Source of the DNA: Deroplatys truncata
Lineage: Eukaryota > Arthropoda > Insecta > Mantodea > Mantidae
Reading direction: 5' to 3'
Assembly (NCBI GenBank): GCA_030765065.1
Contig: CM060990.1
Span: 411,875,198-411,939,197 of the forward strand
DNA length: 64,000 bases
Below the pieces are notes generated by a model that saw only the letters and a list, made by a program, of their open reading frames with translations, did not search any database and had not been told where the DNA came from. The translations under genes were made by a program, and so were the position numbers. The number at the start of each line of letters is the position of its first letter. The first letter of the stretch is position 1. Below are positions 45,582 through 58,420 of the stretch, in pieces.

Positions 45582-48500
45582 ATGGAAATTGCGAAGAAAG
45601 AAATCATTGCAACTATACATTCTGGTTCATCAGCTTCAATTTGCTCACAGAAATTTTACATAAATTTGATTAATGAAGGTAACAAAATTATGGCTCTTCC
45701 CACTAGTAATTTAGTTTGTCGTGTTGCAATTGGAAGAACTACACAGGTCATAAAAACACAAGCTCTACTTAGCATACTTATTGGCGGAGAGAATTTTGAG
45801 GTTATGTTTCTAATTGTAAACCATCTGATTTGTGACATAATTATAGGATGTGACTTCCTACATGAATATGAAGCATGTATAGATTTTAAACATGAAGAGT
45901 TAAAAATAAAAAAAGAAGATAGAGAAATAAGGGTACCATTTATAAAAGAAAAAGTTTCTGTAATCGAGATGACAAAGGATGAGAAAAATATTTGTGACCA
46001 AGAGTTTTTTGTGCAAATAACAGAAAGTGATAGAAATAGTCAGATAAAGCAGGTAGTCACAGAATATGAAGGGAATACCACGCCATATTTTCAACAGCTA
46101 GCAGAAATGCCAGAGAAAGTAGAGGAATTTACAATCCAAACAAAAGACGACCATGTGAGCGAGACAGACAACAGCAGGAAAGAGAAGAGAAATGAGGAAA
46201 TAATACACAAGTGTGAAGAAGCTTATAATCTTACGATAATGCAAAAACAAATCCTTCATGATGTTTTGATGAACAATAGTTCAGTATTTAGTAATATCCC
46301 AGGCAGATGTAATGTATATCAGCATACATTTCAAGTAGAAGACGTACCACCATATAGGCACAAGTATGACAATTTACCTATAAGTCTTCGAGACAAAGCT
46401 AGACAATTAATAAATAGCATGTTAGAAAATGGGATTATTGAGCAAAGTAATTCTCAATACATAAATTCAATCTGCTGGAGTATTAAACGAGATGGTAGTT
46501 TGAGATTAACTTTAGACGGTAGATATGTCAACAAGTATATGAAACCAGATCATTTTCAAAGTGAGGGAATTGAACAACTAATTACGAAACTTTCACGAGG
46601 GAGATTTCTGACATCCATTGACCTCACTGCATCATATTGGCAAGTGGAATTAGATCCGCAAGTGCGTGATTACACTTCATTTCAGTACTCAGGGATCCAG
46701 TATCGCTTTTGTGTAAATGCTTTTGGTTTAAAAAACTCAGGAAGTGGATTTTTGAGAGCCATTCACAGTATCTTTGGAAATTCTGCAGATGACTTTTTAA
46801 TAAAGTATATTGACGACTTCTTAATCATTAGTCAAACATTTGAAGAACACATGAATAATGTCCATTATGTGTTAAATAAACTACAACAACATGGTATGAC
46901 TGTGAACATACTAAAATCAAAATTTTGTGTCAAGGAAATAAATTTTCTGGGTTATGTAGTGGATGAACGAGGTATAAGACCTGATCAGAAAAGAATAGAA
47001 GCAATAATGAGAATTCCGTCACCCAGGAACGTAAAACAAATTAGACGTCTCTTAGGGGTATTGAACTTTCAGAGTAAGTTCGTACCAAGATATTCGGCTG
47101 AAATCGAACCACTGCGGCAGCTACTCCGAAAGAACAATAAGTGGAGATGGACAGAGGATCATCAAAAATGTTTTGAGAGAGTAAAGGAACTCTTTGCTAA
47201 GTCCATATTACTCGAGAGGCCTAGAGAAGATTTGGAATATGAGATTTATGTCGACGCATCAATGCAAGGATATGCCGGAATTTTAGGACAGCGAGACATC
47301 AAAAATGACTTTCACGTCATCAGTACAGCTTCTAGAGGACTTACAAATATTGAGCGAAATTCTTCAGTGACTCAGTTAGAAATTGGAGCACTATATTTCT
47401 CATTAATTCGTTTTAAAACCTATATTTATCAGCAAAAGGTGAAAGTATATTCAGACCACATCAGCTTAACTTTCATACAACGGTGTAGATTATGTAGTGG
47501 AAAACTTGCTAGATATATTCATGCAATATCTGCATTCGATATTGAGATTATCCACATTCCTGGCAAAAATAATACCTTCAGTGATTTGCTGTCAAGATTG
47601 AACTACAACCCACAAATTCCCGAAAATATTGAAAGGCCTAGAAATGAAGTCAAAATATTGACAATTGAAATTCCTTTAAGCAAAGAAATGATTAGAAAAT
47701 TGAAAAATATCGGGGAAATTCAAAATGAGGATGCAAAATTATTTGAACTTAAAGAAAATGCACCATTAATTGAGGAGGCAAAGAAAGAAATTATAGCAAT
47801 TCGAGATGGGACATTATACAAGAAGCATGGAAAAGAAATGCCTAGTTGGAAGATAATGGTTCCGAAAAGCATGGAAAAGGAACTAATTAAGAATTTTCAT
47901 GAAGGGTTAGCACACTCAGGGACGGACTGAACAACTTCTATGATTTTAGAGAATTTATACATATCCAAATTGCGTCAGAAAGTTCGGAAATTTATATGGT
48001 GCTGCAACCTGTGTCAGAAGGCAAAGCAAATAAATGCAGCATATGCATTTGAAACTAATTCGGTTATAAGGGATAAGCCGAGATGTGTAATTAGTATTGA
48101 TATTCATGGTCCGATGCCTCCAAGTCAATTTGGAAATAAATATATATTTGTCTGTTATGATATATTCAGCAAATACGTAAGAATTTACCCTTTGAGAAAA
48201 CCTACAGGTTTAGCATGTTTGAATAGACTACTTAAGTCATATGTGATAGAAGAAGGACCTATTCAATCTGTATTGAGCGATAATGCTTCGTACTTCACAG
48301 GAAAAAAAATTTATGGATGGACTGAAAGAAAATGGCATTAAACAATATTTTTCGTCAAGATACAGACCGAACTCCAACCCAGTGGAGAGGGAAATTAAGG
48401 AAATTTCAAATTATTTAAGGGTGTTATGTCATCGAAAACACACCCAATGGTATGGATACGTGAACTTTGTTCAGAACCTACTAAATGAAACCATAAACAA

Positions 48501-48945
48501 TGTGACAGGATACAAACCATGTGAACTTAAGTTGGGAAAGAAGATCAATACAATGTGTAAAAAAATTCCAGAAGCCATTCCAGATGCGCATTCGATACCA
48601 CCAACAGAAGAAGAGATGTTCCGAAAAGCATTCGAGAGGATGAAGAAAAAAGCCATAAAAAGAAAAATTAAACATGAAGAAAAGAAGAGAAAGGAATGGA
48701 GGATCAAAATAGGAGATTTAGTTTTGGTTAAAACCAAGAAATTATCGGATAAAGAAAATAAACTTTATTGGCGAATGTTTCTCAAATAGCATGGACCATA
48801 TGAAGTTGTTGAAGTGTATGGAACTAACACATATGAGTTATGTAATCCAACAACTCGAAAAAGCATAGGAAAGTTCCATATTGAGATGCTTAAACCATAC
48901 AACCATGAAGATCATGGTGAAATAAAAGACAAAGATGATAAATAG
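45582..48945 (+). pseudogene. pol (protease, RT, RNase H, integrase), several disabling changes
   Basis: The frame is open from 45582 to 47930. Protease: ATIHSGSSAS at residues 10-19 has His where the aspartic protease needs Asp (codon CAT at 45618); IIIGCDFL follows. RT: LTLDGRYVNKYM, LTSIDLTASYWQVEL (motif A), FGLKNSGSGF, then YIDDFLI near 46806 with intact Asps. RNase H: IYVDAS, SVTQLEIGAL, VYSDHISL, FSDLLSRL. Integrase: the zinc-binding His/Cys region spans an in-frame TGA at 47928. Next come ISIDIHGPMP and VLSDNASYF; a run of eight A (48302-48309) causes a frameshift, then NPVEREIKEI supplies the Glu. A TAG at 48787 precedes the GPY module (HGPYEVVEVYG). The true stop is at 48943-48945. 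The upstream region 45436-45581 is open without an ATG. Ty3/Gypsy order (RT before integrase). Confidence 0.88.
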
Positions 48946-49591
48946 TAAATGCTGGATAGTTAAAGGCGAAATGCAGAGCAATGTATTGGAACGTAAGAGG
49001 GTTAAATAAAAATGTACGTCATGTGAATGGAGAAATAAATTGTGGTCATGACTAATTGTTTGAGAGGAAAATAACATTTTATTAGTAACTGAACATGTGA
49101 AATAAAGCCTGATGTTATATTAAAGTAAAGTACAAAATCACAAAAATTGGTAAATATAATTAAAAAAACAAATATTTATGCAGTAAATAGAACATGTGAA
49201 ACAGTGCCTAGATTTAAGAGATGTAAATATTTGTGTAGAGGGTGAATATTTTGGTAAATATGTGTAATAATTACAAAAATCTTAAATGTATAAATTTTTG
49301 TCAACAATGTAAGAGAGTAAACAATTTTGAAACTGTGATTAAATAATTTAGGGTAAAGTATTTGCTATAAAAAAAAAAATTTTGTGATGTCAGATTAATA
49401 TCTAAATTAATTAAACCAAAGCCAGTAAGTAGTGGCGAGATAATAAAGAAAAACATGTCGTGTGTTAAATGCGTGTGAAGTGTTAAGTGAAAGTGATAGC
49501 GTGTGTTCCAAGATTTAGGAGACTAAAAACACAATTTTAAAATTTCTAAACAAGTTATAAATATTTATAATTATGTTTCTAGTGGGGCATA
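48946..49591. other. Non-coding region before the 3' LTR
   Basis: About 650 bp of AT-rich sequence without an env-like frame. It ends in AGTGGGGCATA directly before the LTR; the GGGG stretch is the best candidate for a short polypurine tract. Confidence 0.6.
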
Positions 49592-50516
49592 TGATACGGT
49601 AATTTGTATCACAAATTACTTAAATATAATTAATGATTGTAATATGAATATGTATTTTTATGTGACATTGATTTCAGAGGTTTATTAATTGTAATTATTA
49701 TTGGTAAATAATAATATACGGCTTTACTGAAACTGTCAACAATAACGCAATAATGCAGAGAGGGGGTGAGTTGTTTATCATTACCGGGAACCAGGAAGTT
49801 ACGTAATATTTCGCGAGTTTTTTTCCGTTTAGAAGCTTCTAGAACATTTCCTAAAGCAAAATGTATTAGTGGTTTTCATTGGATATTAAAATAGACGCTA
49901 ATGTTGGCGCGTTTTATTAGCCAATAGCAGTTCATTTATAATCTTTAGGCGTATCTTGAGGCAGGCCTATAAATAAGCCAGGTTCGAGGTAGAGTGTCTC
50001 CCAGTTCAACAGAATTCTCAGTACTATACACGTCGGTCTCTCAGTTCATTCATTTCGCCAAGTTACACGCAGCAGAATTACGAGAGTTATTATAAAGTAT
50101 TATACAGTTAAAAAAATTACATAAAGTTAAAGTATGCGAGTTAAAAGTGATAAATAAGAAGTTATTACAAACAGTTTCAGTTTGGCGAGTATCTAAAATC
50201 AATTTGTAAAAGTGTTTGTGAACGTGTTCGGCAATAAAAGTTATAAAACCAATTTCTTCATTAAGTATAATTTCTGGATAAAAGATTCCTTTCCGATTCA
50301 CACCCTGCAAGAGTTAAATGTCGACCTAAATAGCTAGCCGGAGAACATTTAAAGTGAATTATTTCAAAACTGATACAAATTGCTACGCCAGAGGGAGCTA
50401 CGAACCAGACAAAGGAGTGACGTCACAAGATGGCAACGCGTGAAGTAAAAACACATATTTGCTCTCGCAAATTGGCTTCCAAACGCGGAGCTACAAAAAA
50501 AAAAAAAAAAAAAAAA
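49592..50516 (+). repeat. 3' LTR ending in a 22-base A-run
   Basis: Identical to the 5' LTR from TGATACGG up to GAGCTACAA (50496). The remaining 38 bp of the LTR are replaced by A; the run covers 50495-50516. Then come TA and the start of the inverted LTR. The A-run looks like a copied poly(A) tail, but no AATAAA lies within 40 bp upstream of it, so this reading is an inference. Confidence 0.85.
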
Positions 50517-50518
50517 TA

Positions 50519-51460
50519 TGATGCAGTATATTAATGTTACATTTATTTAACATTAATTGTAGCTCCGCGTTTGGAAGCCAATTTGCGAGAGCAAATATGT
50601 GTTTTTACTTCACGCGTTGCCATCTTGTGACGTCACTCCTTTGTCTGGTTCGTAGCTCCCTCTGGCGTAGCAATTTGTATCAGTTTTGAAATAATTCACT
50701 TTAAATGTTCTCCGGCTAGCTATTTAGGTCGACATTTAACTCTTGCAGGGTGTGAATCGGAAAGGAATCTTTTATCCAGAAATTATACTTAATGAAGAAA
50801 TTGGTTTTATAACTTTTATTGCCGAACACGTTCACAAACACTTTTACAAATTGATTTTAGATACTCGCCAAACTGAAACTGTTTGTAATAACTTCTTATT
50901 TATCACTTTTAACTCGCATACTTTAACTTTATGTAATTTTTTTAACTGTATAATACTTTATAATAACTCTCGTAATTCTGCTGCGTGTAACTTGGCGAAA
51001 TGAATGAACTGAGAGACCGACGTGTATAGTACTGAGAATTCTGTTGAACTGGGAGACACTCTACCTCGAACCTGGCTTATTTATAGGCCTGCCTCAAGAT
51101 ACGCCTAAAGATTATAAATGAACTGCTATTGGCTAATAAAACGCGCCAACATTAGCGTCTATTTTAATATCCAATGAAAACCACTAATACATTTTGCTTT
51201 AGGAAATGTTCTAGAAGCTTCTAAACGGAAAAAACGCGCGAAATATTACGTAACTTCCTGGTTCCCGGTAATGATAAACAACTCACCCCCTCTCTGCATT
51301 ATTGCGTTATTGTTGACAGTTTCAGTAAAGCCGTATATTATTATTTACCAATAATAATTACAATTAATAAACCTCTGAAATCAATGTCACATAAAAATAC
51401 ATATTCATATTACAATCATTAATTATATTTAAGTAATTTGTGATACAAATTACCGTATCA
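50519..51460 (-). repeat. Inverted full-length LTR
   Basis: A complete LTR in reverse orientation (942 bp). It differs from the other two only around 51228-51237, where it lacks one T of a T-run and has C for A (TCGCGCG in place of TCGCGAG). The bases next to its U5 end (ATA before TGATGC) are the complement of the TAT spacer found between the 5' LTR and the primer site, so it carries the exact start of minus-strand cDNA. Confidence 0.88.
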
Positions 51461-51464
51461 GTTC

Positions 51465-51879
51465 CTTTTGAGGTTCCATGATGAAACTTTTACAGTTTAA
51501 AAAGCATATTTATCTATATTTAATTTTAAAATTTCATCCAAATTAAAAGGTTGCCTTTTGAGTTATAACATCTTAAATTATGGATGTGTATTCTTTTCAG
51601 CAGAAAATAATGTAAACTTAATATTTAGTGCATAACAACATTTAATAACCACCCTTTTCATAAATGTAAGAATCATCTATGTTGAAGCTCTGTGAAGTCT
51701 TGAGGAAATTATACACAGATGCACGTTTTCCAACAACCCAAATTTCATATTCCCACATTTGCCATACTATCTTCAATAACATTCTCATATTCTATCTGGT
51801 GTATGTAGGCAATGCGGAAAGTGATATTCTAAAATATTTCATAGATGTGAAGATGTCACGGATTTAAGCCATTCTTATT
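51465..51879. other. No gene seen
   Basis: AT-rich flank to the right of the retrotransposon. Confidence 0.4.
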
Positions 51880-52200
51880 TGTATGGCTTGACCCAAAAGC
51901 GACACTTTATGCAGCATTTTGCAGACAATGCTACACTGCATACAGCAGGAGCTGTGTCTGATTTGTTCGATCGCCTGGACTGGGAGGTACTCTACAATCG
52001 CCCCATACTCTCCTGATTTAAATCCCTGTGTCTTTGAATCATCCCAAAGATGAGTGGCATTTGCCTCCGAACAGTGAAGACATTCTACAGGCAATGGAAT
52101 GCTCTCTTTGTAAAATCAATAACATCACTGGGAACATGTTGTATGCAACGCTGGTGACTGCATCGGAGTCCTGTAAAACTTAGAACCATTATGTATGCTA
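51880..52200 (+). pseudogene. mariner transposase 3' fragment
   Basis: Reads FADNATLHTAGAVSDLFDRL and DWEVLYNRP, then a shifted YSPDLNPC-like block and FRTVKTFYRQ-like sequence. This is the second and third catalytic blocks of a mariner-type protein (HDNARPHTA, WEVLPHPPYSPDL). Short and broken; no terminal repeats found. Confidence 0.5.
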
Positions 52201-55200
52201 TCTAGAAAATAAGTAGTTGCCACTAATAAAAAAATCAGTCTATGTATTTTAAGTTTTTCATTATATTAACAACAGTACTTCCCAAACTGAGGTGAGGGCA
52301 TGGGCATGAACACAACAATGAGAACAACATGAATTACTTTTAAAGATATTATAATTACTCATAATTCTGTGGATAAATTTATCTAAGCAAAATTTTTTAG
52401 AATGTGTCGCCTATTTTATGTGCATCTTACAATATTCCTTGTTTTTTGCTTTTGTATCTCTTGGTAACTTATTTAACAGATGGGTGGTAATATTATAATC
52501 ATCACTTAATTATCTCAGTATTAAAGGATATCACATTAATTTTGATACTAATTTCAGTATTTGTTTTGTTTACACCACTGTTTATAGAAACAGTCTAGGA
52601 TTAATAACAAAATAGTCTGAGTAACAAATCACATAACTTTCTTTACCCTTTTATCATTTCTTTCAATAGCAGTTCTACATATTCTTCATAGAAAATTTTA
52701 TCTTCTACTTCCTATTAATGATATTTATACAGGTAAATTAGCAATACAAGATGGTGAAATAACAATTAGCTATTTAAAAAGCTGGCTGATGTATACTAGC
52801 CTATAAAGTGGAAGGATGGATGTCTACCTTTAAACTGTTAAGAGAACTCTTTGAAAGGAACAAAACAGACAACCATTGGTCAATCTCCAAGCAAAGGTTA
52901 AACAATTTGCAGTCCAATATTTAAAAACATGCAGTAATGAAGCAGTATGAAAAATGTGCAACAAGCCCTAGGGGTAGGCCATTAAGCATATGGTGAAAAC
53001 TCGCTTTACTGCTACAAAAGTGATCAAGCATATCTGTCAGTGTCATATCCACATCCTAGTCTATTACACACAGTACTGCACAATAAGACACCAAGTATGT
53101 TGGAAAGTACACATACAATTGGTGATGTTTATTACCACCACACTTCCAAGTAGACTGAGAACAGTAAATATTACCACTGTTATGAAAATTATTCCAATAT
53201 CTTGGTATATTCGAGTGATAAACCCATTTTCTCTTGGGATAGAGGAATGTTTGTGAATATGAAGTATCTGCATTTTTCATTTACACTGATGAATAAACAA
53301 TAAATCTTAAGTGTCTGCTAACAGTGTACAACAATGACATGTTTTGATATTAATTCCATGAAAATAAATACATTCACATAAAATGAAGTTTTGGGCTAAT
53401 TTTTCTTCAAAACATAACTTGCCTTTTGAGATTTAGTTTCCTCTATTCACACAAGTGTGTTGTGAAAACTGAATATGATGCATACTGTAAAAAGAACATG
53501 CTTATGTGATCACATCAGTATCCGGCTCATGTGATACAGTAATCATGGACTAAATCCTCTATACAGCTACAATTTCTTTTATTAAGATACTGGCCATAGG
53601 CATAGAAAGGTATCTATCTATTCATAACAAATTGATTAGATATTAACATATTAACATAGATTGTTAATGTTTCTAAAACAAAAAATATTTCTATCACCTC
53701 CCCCCTCCCCAACAATAGTTTGTAATAGGCTTTGAACAATCTGGAAAGATGCTGCAGGCAAATTTAACTTGATAAACTTCAATTGCATTTCTAGCATAGC
53801 ATCCTAAGATTACTTTTAGCTGGTCCCAATTTGTGAAGACTTCTTTAGTTGACTTCTTTACACAACCCTTCATCAATTATTGTCACCTCACTGTAACTTG
53901 CTAGTGAAACTCACTTCTCAACCAACCTGCATAAGTAAGCTCACAGTATGTGACACGAGATGAGCAGACTGTGAGTCACTGCTGGATGTGCTATGCCATA
54001 AAAATTATGATTGTGCAGAAACTTTAATTGTAAAGTGTGTGAAACAGATTCCACAACAAAGTTCCAAAGAAAACTCTGTTTGGTCCCTTTCAAACAGTCA
54101 ATAATCTTAAGTACATGCTGATAACCAAAGGTAATACAGTACAAAATTGTGACAAAATACTGTTTTTTGTGGCGACTAGTGCTCAGAGAAAAAAATTACT
54201 ACTATGTTATATTCAGTATATGATGTAGCATCACCTCTTAAGCTATGGACATCTATACCCCTTCCATGAGCTCATGAGGAACAGAAAATAGGCTACTTAA
54301 TATTTCAAACTTTACTGGAAACAGAAGACTTCCCCAAACCTTTTATACCACATAAATAGTAAAACAATGTCTACAAATTTTCTACAGCAAGTTTTTTTCT
54401 CTTTACAGTAATACAACAATGAATGACAATGGATAGGACTTTACAGGCTACATATTGAAAATTCAAGATTTACATTTTAAATATCATCCCAATATTTGGA
54501 ACAGGTATTTCAATCATAATCATTACAGGTATATTTTAGAAAATAAAAGGCAATAAAAGATATTCAATGCAACAGCTTTTTTGGGGTAAGATTCCTTAAG
54601 CATCTTTATGTTGCATCTTTAAAAGGTGGCAACCAGACTTAAGCTTGAAATTTGATAATTATCGCATTTTTCTATTTTGAGTTATGGTGTTCACAGGCAT
54701 AAACACAGGAATACAGATTTTTTTTTTTAAGGGGGTTTTAGTAGACCTCAAAGTGTTACTTCCTGTAAAATTTTCCATTATTATAGGTGGAAGGAAGAAG
54801 TAAAACTACATGCTAAGATCGAGATAAATTTGAAGAATTGGTCATGATGATGATCTGCAAAATTAGTCATTCTGATATATCTATATCATTACTGCCTTGG
54901 GAAACCAAATTATTTAATGCCAAAACAGCAAAAATCCTATTTTAACGGTCACAGAGAAGGTGTGTAGCATTCTACAATTTCACATTTTTATTTAATATTA
55001 TCCATTTATCCTCTGATATTAAGTTCAATTTCAGATTATCTTTATTCTGGTTCCTGTTTTAGTATCTATGATACTTTTAGTAATAGAATGTCCTCTGAGT
55101 AAGTTACTGGCATTCTGCAGAGTAAGATGCCATCTTAAGGCTACACATCATGGCCTCCAGCTGAGTAGCATTTTTTCAAAACTTGATAAGTGAAGAATAT

Positions 55201-55741
55201 TTAATTTTTCAGGAAATGCACTTTTTTTTTTATTTTCACCTAGAGAGAGACATTAGAAGAATTTAATATTTTCTCCAACAATATGTCTTACTTTTTACAT
55301 AAAATGTTCTAGTACGATAAATTGAAACAAATTTTGCACTATAGGATTATAGGACGATTTATTCAGGTTTTTCAAAAGCCGATAAATGCATGTTTACGCA
55401 AGAGAAAAAAAGTGTTGTAATTATGTGTTACAGTTTTGCTTTTGCTCTTTATTTGTATGCAGCTACTTATTTATTTATTATTACAATAATTCCTATGCAT
55501 ACATAAGTTTTACAGCTTACTATTGGCTGCATTATCAATTATTACATACTAAACATTTGCTATTTAGTTTTATTTTGTCAACTTTTCTAAGAATAAATAT
55601 AATAATTAATAACAAAAGCACAACACAAAATTAATAATATATTAACATGCAATGCTTTATCCTTAATAGTGCCTTAGTACAATAATCGAAGCTACTAGTC
55701 ATGTATCATTTATAGAATATTGAGCCTTCCTAGCCTGATAC
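52201..55741. other. No gene supported
   Basis: 3.5 kb of AT-rich sequence. Overlapping open frames of 60-90 codons on both strands (52990-53280, 53694-53876, 53941-54144, 55386-55634) show no family pattern and sit on top of each other. No terminal repeats, RNA genes or clear repeats were recognised. Confidence 0.45.
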
Positions 55742-57489
55742 CTAAGCATGGTCAGATTTGTAGTAGTCCCCTAGGACATCTTTGTAGAATGCAAGTGCAT
55801 CATCTGGTACTACAAAATACTTTAATAGTGCAGAAACATCCTTCTTCTTTTCTTTGCTAACCATGTTTTGCTTTGGTAGAACAACGGATATTGCCGGATG
55901 GCATGGTTTTCTCCTAAGAACTTTAACTTCAACAGAATCTTTCAAGTATACGCCTTTCACTGATACATTAACATTGTTCTTTACTTTTTTTGTATGTGAT
56001 GACATGCTGACTATTCATTTTTAATGATATACTAGGTTTTAGTACTTCTTTGGCACTATCCTTTAAGTTTTTAATTTCTCAGTCTTCGTTGAGTACTTTC
56101 AGGGCACCATTTAAGATGTCATAATATTCTTTAGGAGAAAAGATGCTTTCTTTTTTTCTCTGTGATTTCTCATTTCTACCAAAAACTCGGTCTGGAGCCA
56201 TTAAGCTATGTCCTCGGATTGAAAAGAAATGAATATTCTTGCATCTTGAACTCTTTTCCAAGAATGCTGTAAGGTCACCATCATGCAACCATTTTTATTT
56301 TGACTGCTGCAGGAGTCAGACAACAGATGTATAGCGGTGGGACCATAACTTGGCAGTTTCTTCTCTAAGTCAAAAAGAAAGTCCAGCAAAGCCAATGCAA
56401 CCTCTTGAAGACTCTTGTTTCCAGCCATGTATAGAAAGCAATATTTTCCTTCTTTTGCTCATTAGCATGGATCATGATGCATAGATTGTATAACTGTGCT
56501 TGCCTAGCATAGAAAATTTCGCTCACTGACAGTTTTGGAAGTGGCTGATTTTGCTGCATATCGAAGGCAATCTTAATGACACCTGGATTTTCTTCTTTCA
56601 TTATTCTATAAAACTGCTTTGCATGAAGTTTGTGCAATCTGTGACTAGGTCTTAATTCATTTTTCTCCTCCAAACACTTCTGTGATTTTATTTTCATGAC
56701 TCCAACCTTACAAGCAGAGCATGTATCAGTGTGGAGTGTCCTATATGATATTGAAATATTTATAAAATACGCTTTTGTATTTTGATAAAGAGCATTGTTT
56801 GAGTCCAAAATTTTTTCTTTCTTCGCAGAATCTTTTCTACATATTATTGACTGTGAGTACTGAAGGGAAATAACCCCTCTTAGACTTATCCCTGCCATGA
56901 CTCTCCCTAAATTTGTATTTCTTTATGTCATTTTTAATGACAATAATTAAGTCCTTATGATCCTTTCCCATCCTGTCTCTGCCTCTCTTTTCCTTTGGCA
57001 ACTTCCCTTCTTCGTGAAACCTACTTGCTAGATAGGACAATCTATTTTTTGACATAGCAGAAATTCCTTGAAATGTAGCAGCACAGACAGGCACTATCTC
57101 ACCACTTTTCTTGCTAATGCTGTATTTTACTGAAACTGTTTTCTTCCTTTTAGCTTTCTCATTGTTCACTACTTTGTGCTTATGTGAAGTAATAGTCATA
57201 AACTTTAAAATAATTTATCTTGGTCTGTCTTGTTTAAAGATGTCACATGATGATGGAACTGAGTGATATCTTCGTAGCATAGTTCAGCAACTTTGCATTG
57301 TTTCTTCCCTTTATCTTTTGCATTTGGAGAATAAACTGCAAGTTCATGATTGCATTTAATATTAGAGTTATTTATACCTTCGTTGTTTTGCTTTTCAAGA
57401 AGGGTAACACCCATCTTGTCTCTAGATCTTCTGCCACCTGAAGATTCTTTTACCTGTACACCGTATTCATAGGTAGAATCAACTTCCAT
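55742..57489 (-). pseudogene. Uncharacterised transposon-like protein (DUF7869-type core), frameshifted
   Basis: The start is probably the ATG at 57489 (MEVDSTYEYGVQVKESSGGR). Then SISKKSGEIVPVCAATFQGI at about 57120, YFPSVLTVNNM near 56840, HTDTCSACKVG near 56730 and IKIAFDMQQNQPLPKLSVSE at 56570. YTWLE follows at 56430, HLLSDSCSSQNKN at 56320, FFSIRGHSLMAPDRVFGR at 56240, and a basic C-terminal domain ending at 55742. I recognise the order as a family widespread in arthropods and cnidarians, of unknown function. From memory its core is Pfam DUF7869, probably RNase H-like; the SDSC and PDRVFG Asps may be catalytic. Frameshifts near 57200, 56850, 56400 and 56280 break it, yet all segments are present in order, so the copy is fairly young. 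Confidence 0.6.
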
Positions 57490-58215
57490 TCTGATTTGAC
57501 TTTAAATACTGTTCTTTACTCAAACATGACTGCACAGTGTATACCTTCTCTAAAAGTAACCCAGAAATAATATGCTGATGACAGTGAAGTCTGGTTGCGG
57601 GATTATAAGCAACCAATAAAGAACAAGCATTGTTACAATAATGAGCAACAAGGCCTGCAATAGGGTGCTTCTATTATTGCCAACTGCTCAGTTAAAATGA
57701 AAGTAAAGAAAAATTTATTGCTTTTGTTGACTTCTGCTTTAACTCTCAGAGTGCATATATTAGTTTTTGCTAAAACCCCATGAATTGGCCTGCTTGTATA
57801 TACAATATTTATGGACTTTTGCTAAAACCCAATTCACGGATGATGTAGAAGGTCAAAATTATATCGTTACGATGTATAACTCAATTTCGAAAAGAATTGC
57901 ATTTATTGAGTTTTGAAAAAAATGCTCCTCAATTGTACTAACCCCAATTGAAAGGCCACTTCATCTGCTCTCTTATGGGGCCCTTGAGGATTTTTCTCTT
58001 GTTTCTCCACATTTTTCCCCTGGAGAATGGATGCCTCCTCCTCACATTAATTATGTCTGTTGAGGACTTAAATGTCATCCTATGTAAGGGACTCTTCGAT
58101 CAGGTGCCCACACCAAGCCAATGCGACCTGAGGCTTGCGAGGGAAAGGATGCTACATCCTTTGATGAGCCTACCTCAGAGAGGCTTCTCACCCATTTCTC
58201 ACCCCCTTAAAGCTG
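57490..58215. other. No gene seen
   Basis: A stretch near 57770-57840 repeats the word TTGCTAAAACCC twice. A less AT-rich block at 57940-58200 may be LINE sequence belonging to the tail that follows, but I cannot assign it. Confidence 0.4.
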
Positions 58216-58420
58216 ATGAATAAAATAAAGCAATTTAGAAATAACTGGAAAGAACATGTCCAGGGAATGAAAGAACATTGCATACCAAAGATTATATTGG
58301 ACTATAAGCTGAAAGGTGAAAGGAATGTTGGTAGACCAAAAAAGAGATGGATTATACTTTTTGGTTGTAAACCTATGAGACCGGAACAGGTCTTAAAAGG
58401 CTTAACCTGTGAAGGTATTG

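Larger units (their letters stand above)
42032..51460 (+). mobile_element. Young Gypsy-type LTR retrotransposon with extra inverted LTR
   Basis: Order: 5' LTR, tRNA-Lys-type primer site, gag, pol, 3' LTR that stops in a run of A, then a full inverted LTR. The unit is bounded by the 4-bp repeat GTTC at 42028-42031 and 51461-51464, so it appears to have integrated as one piece, with a U3 end facing each flank. The 5' and 3' LTRs are identical over about 905 bp (constant offset 7560), meaning a very recent insertion. There is no env gene: 48946-49591 is non-coding. The coding region carries several disabling changes described under gag and pol. Confidence 0.9.
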
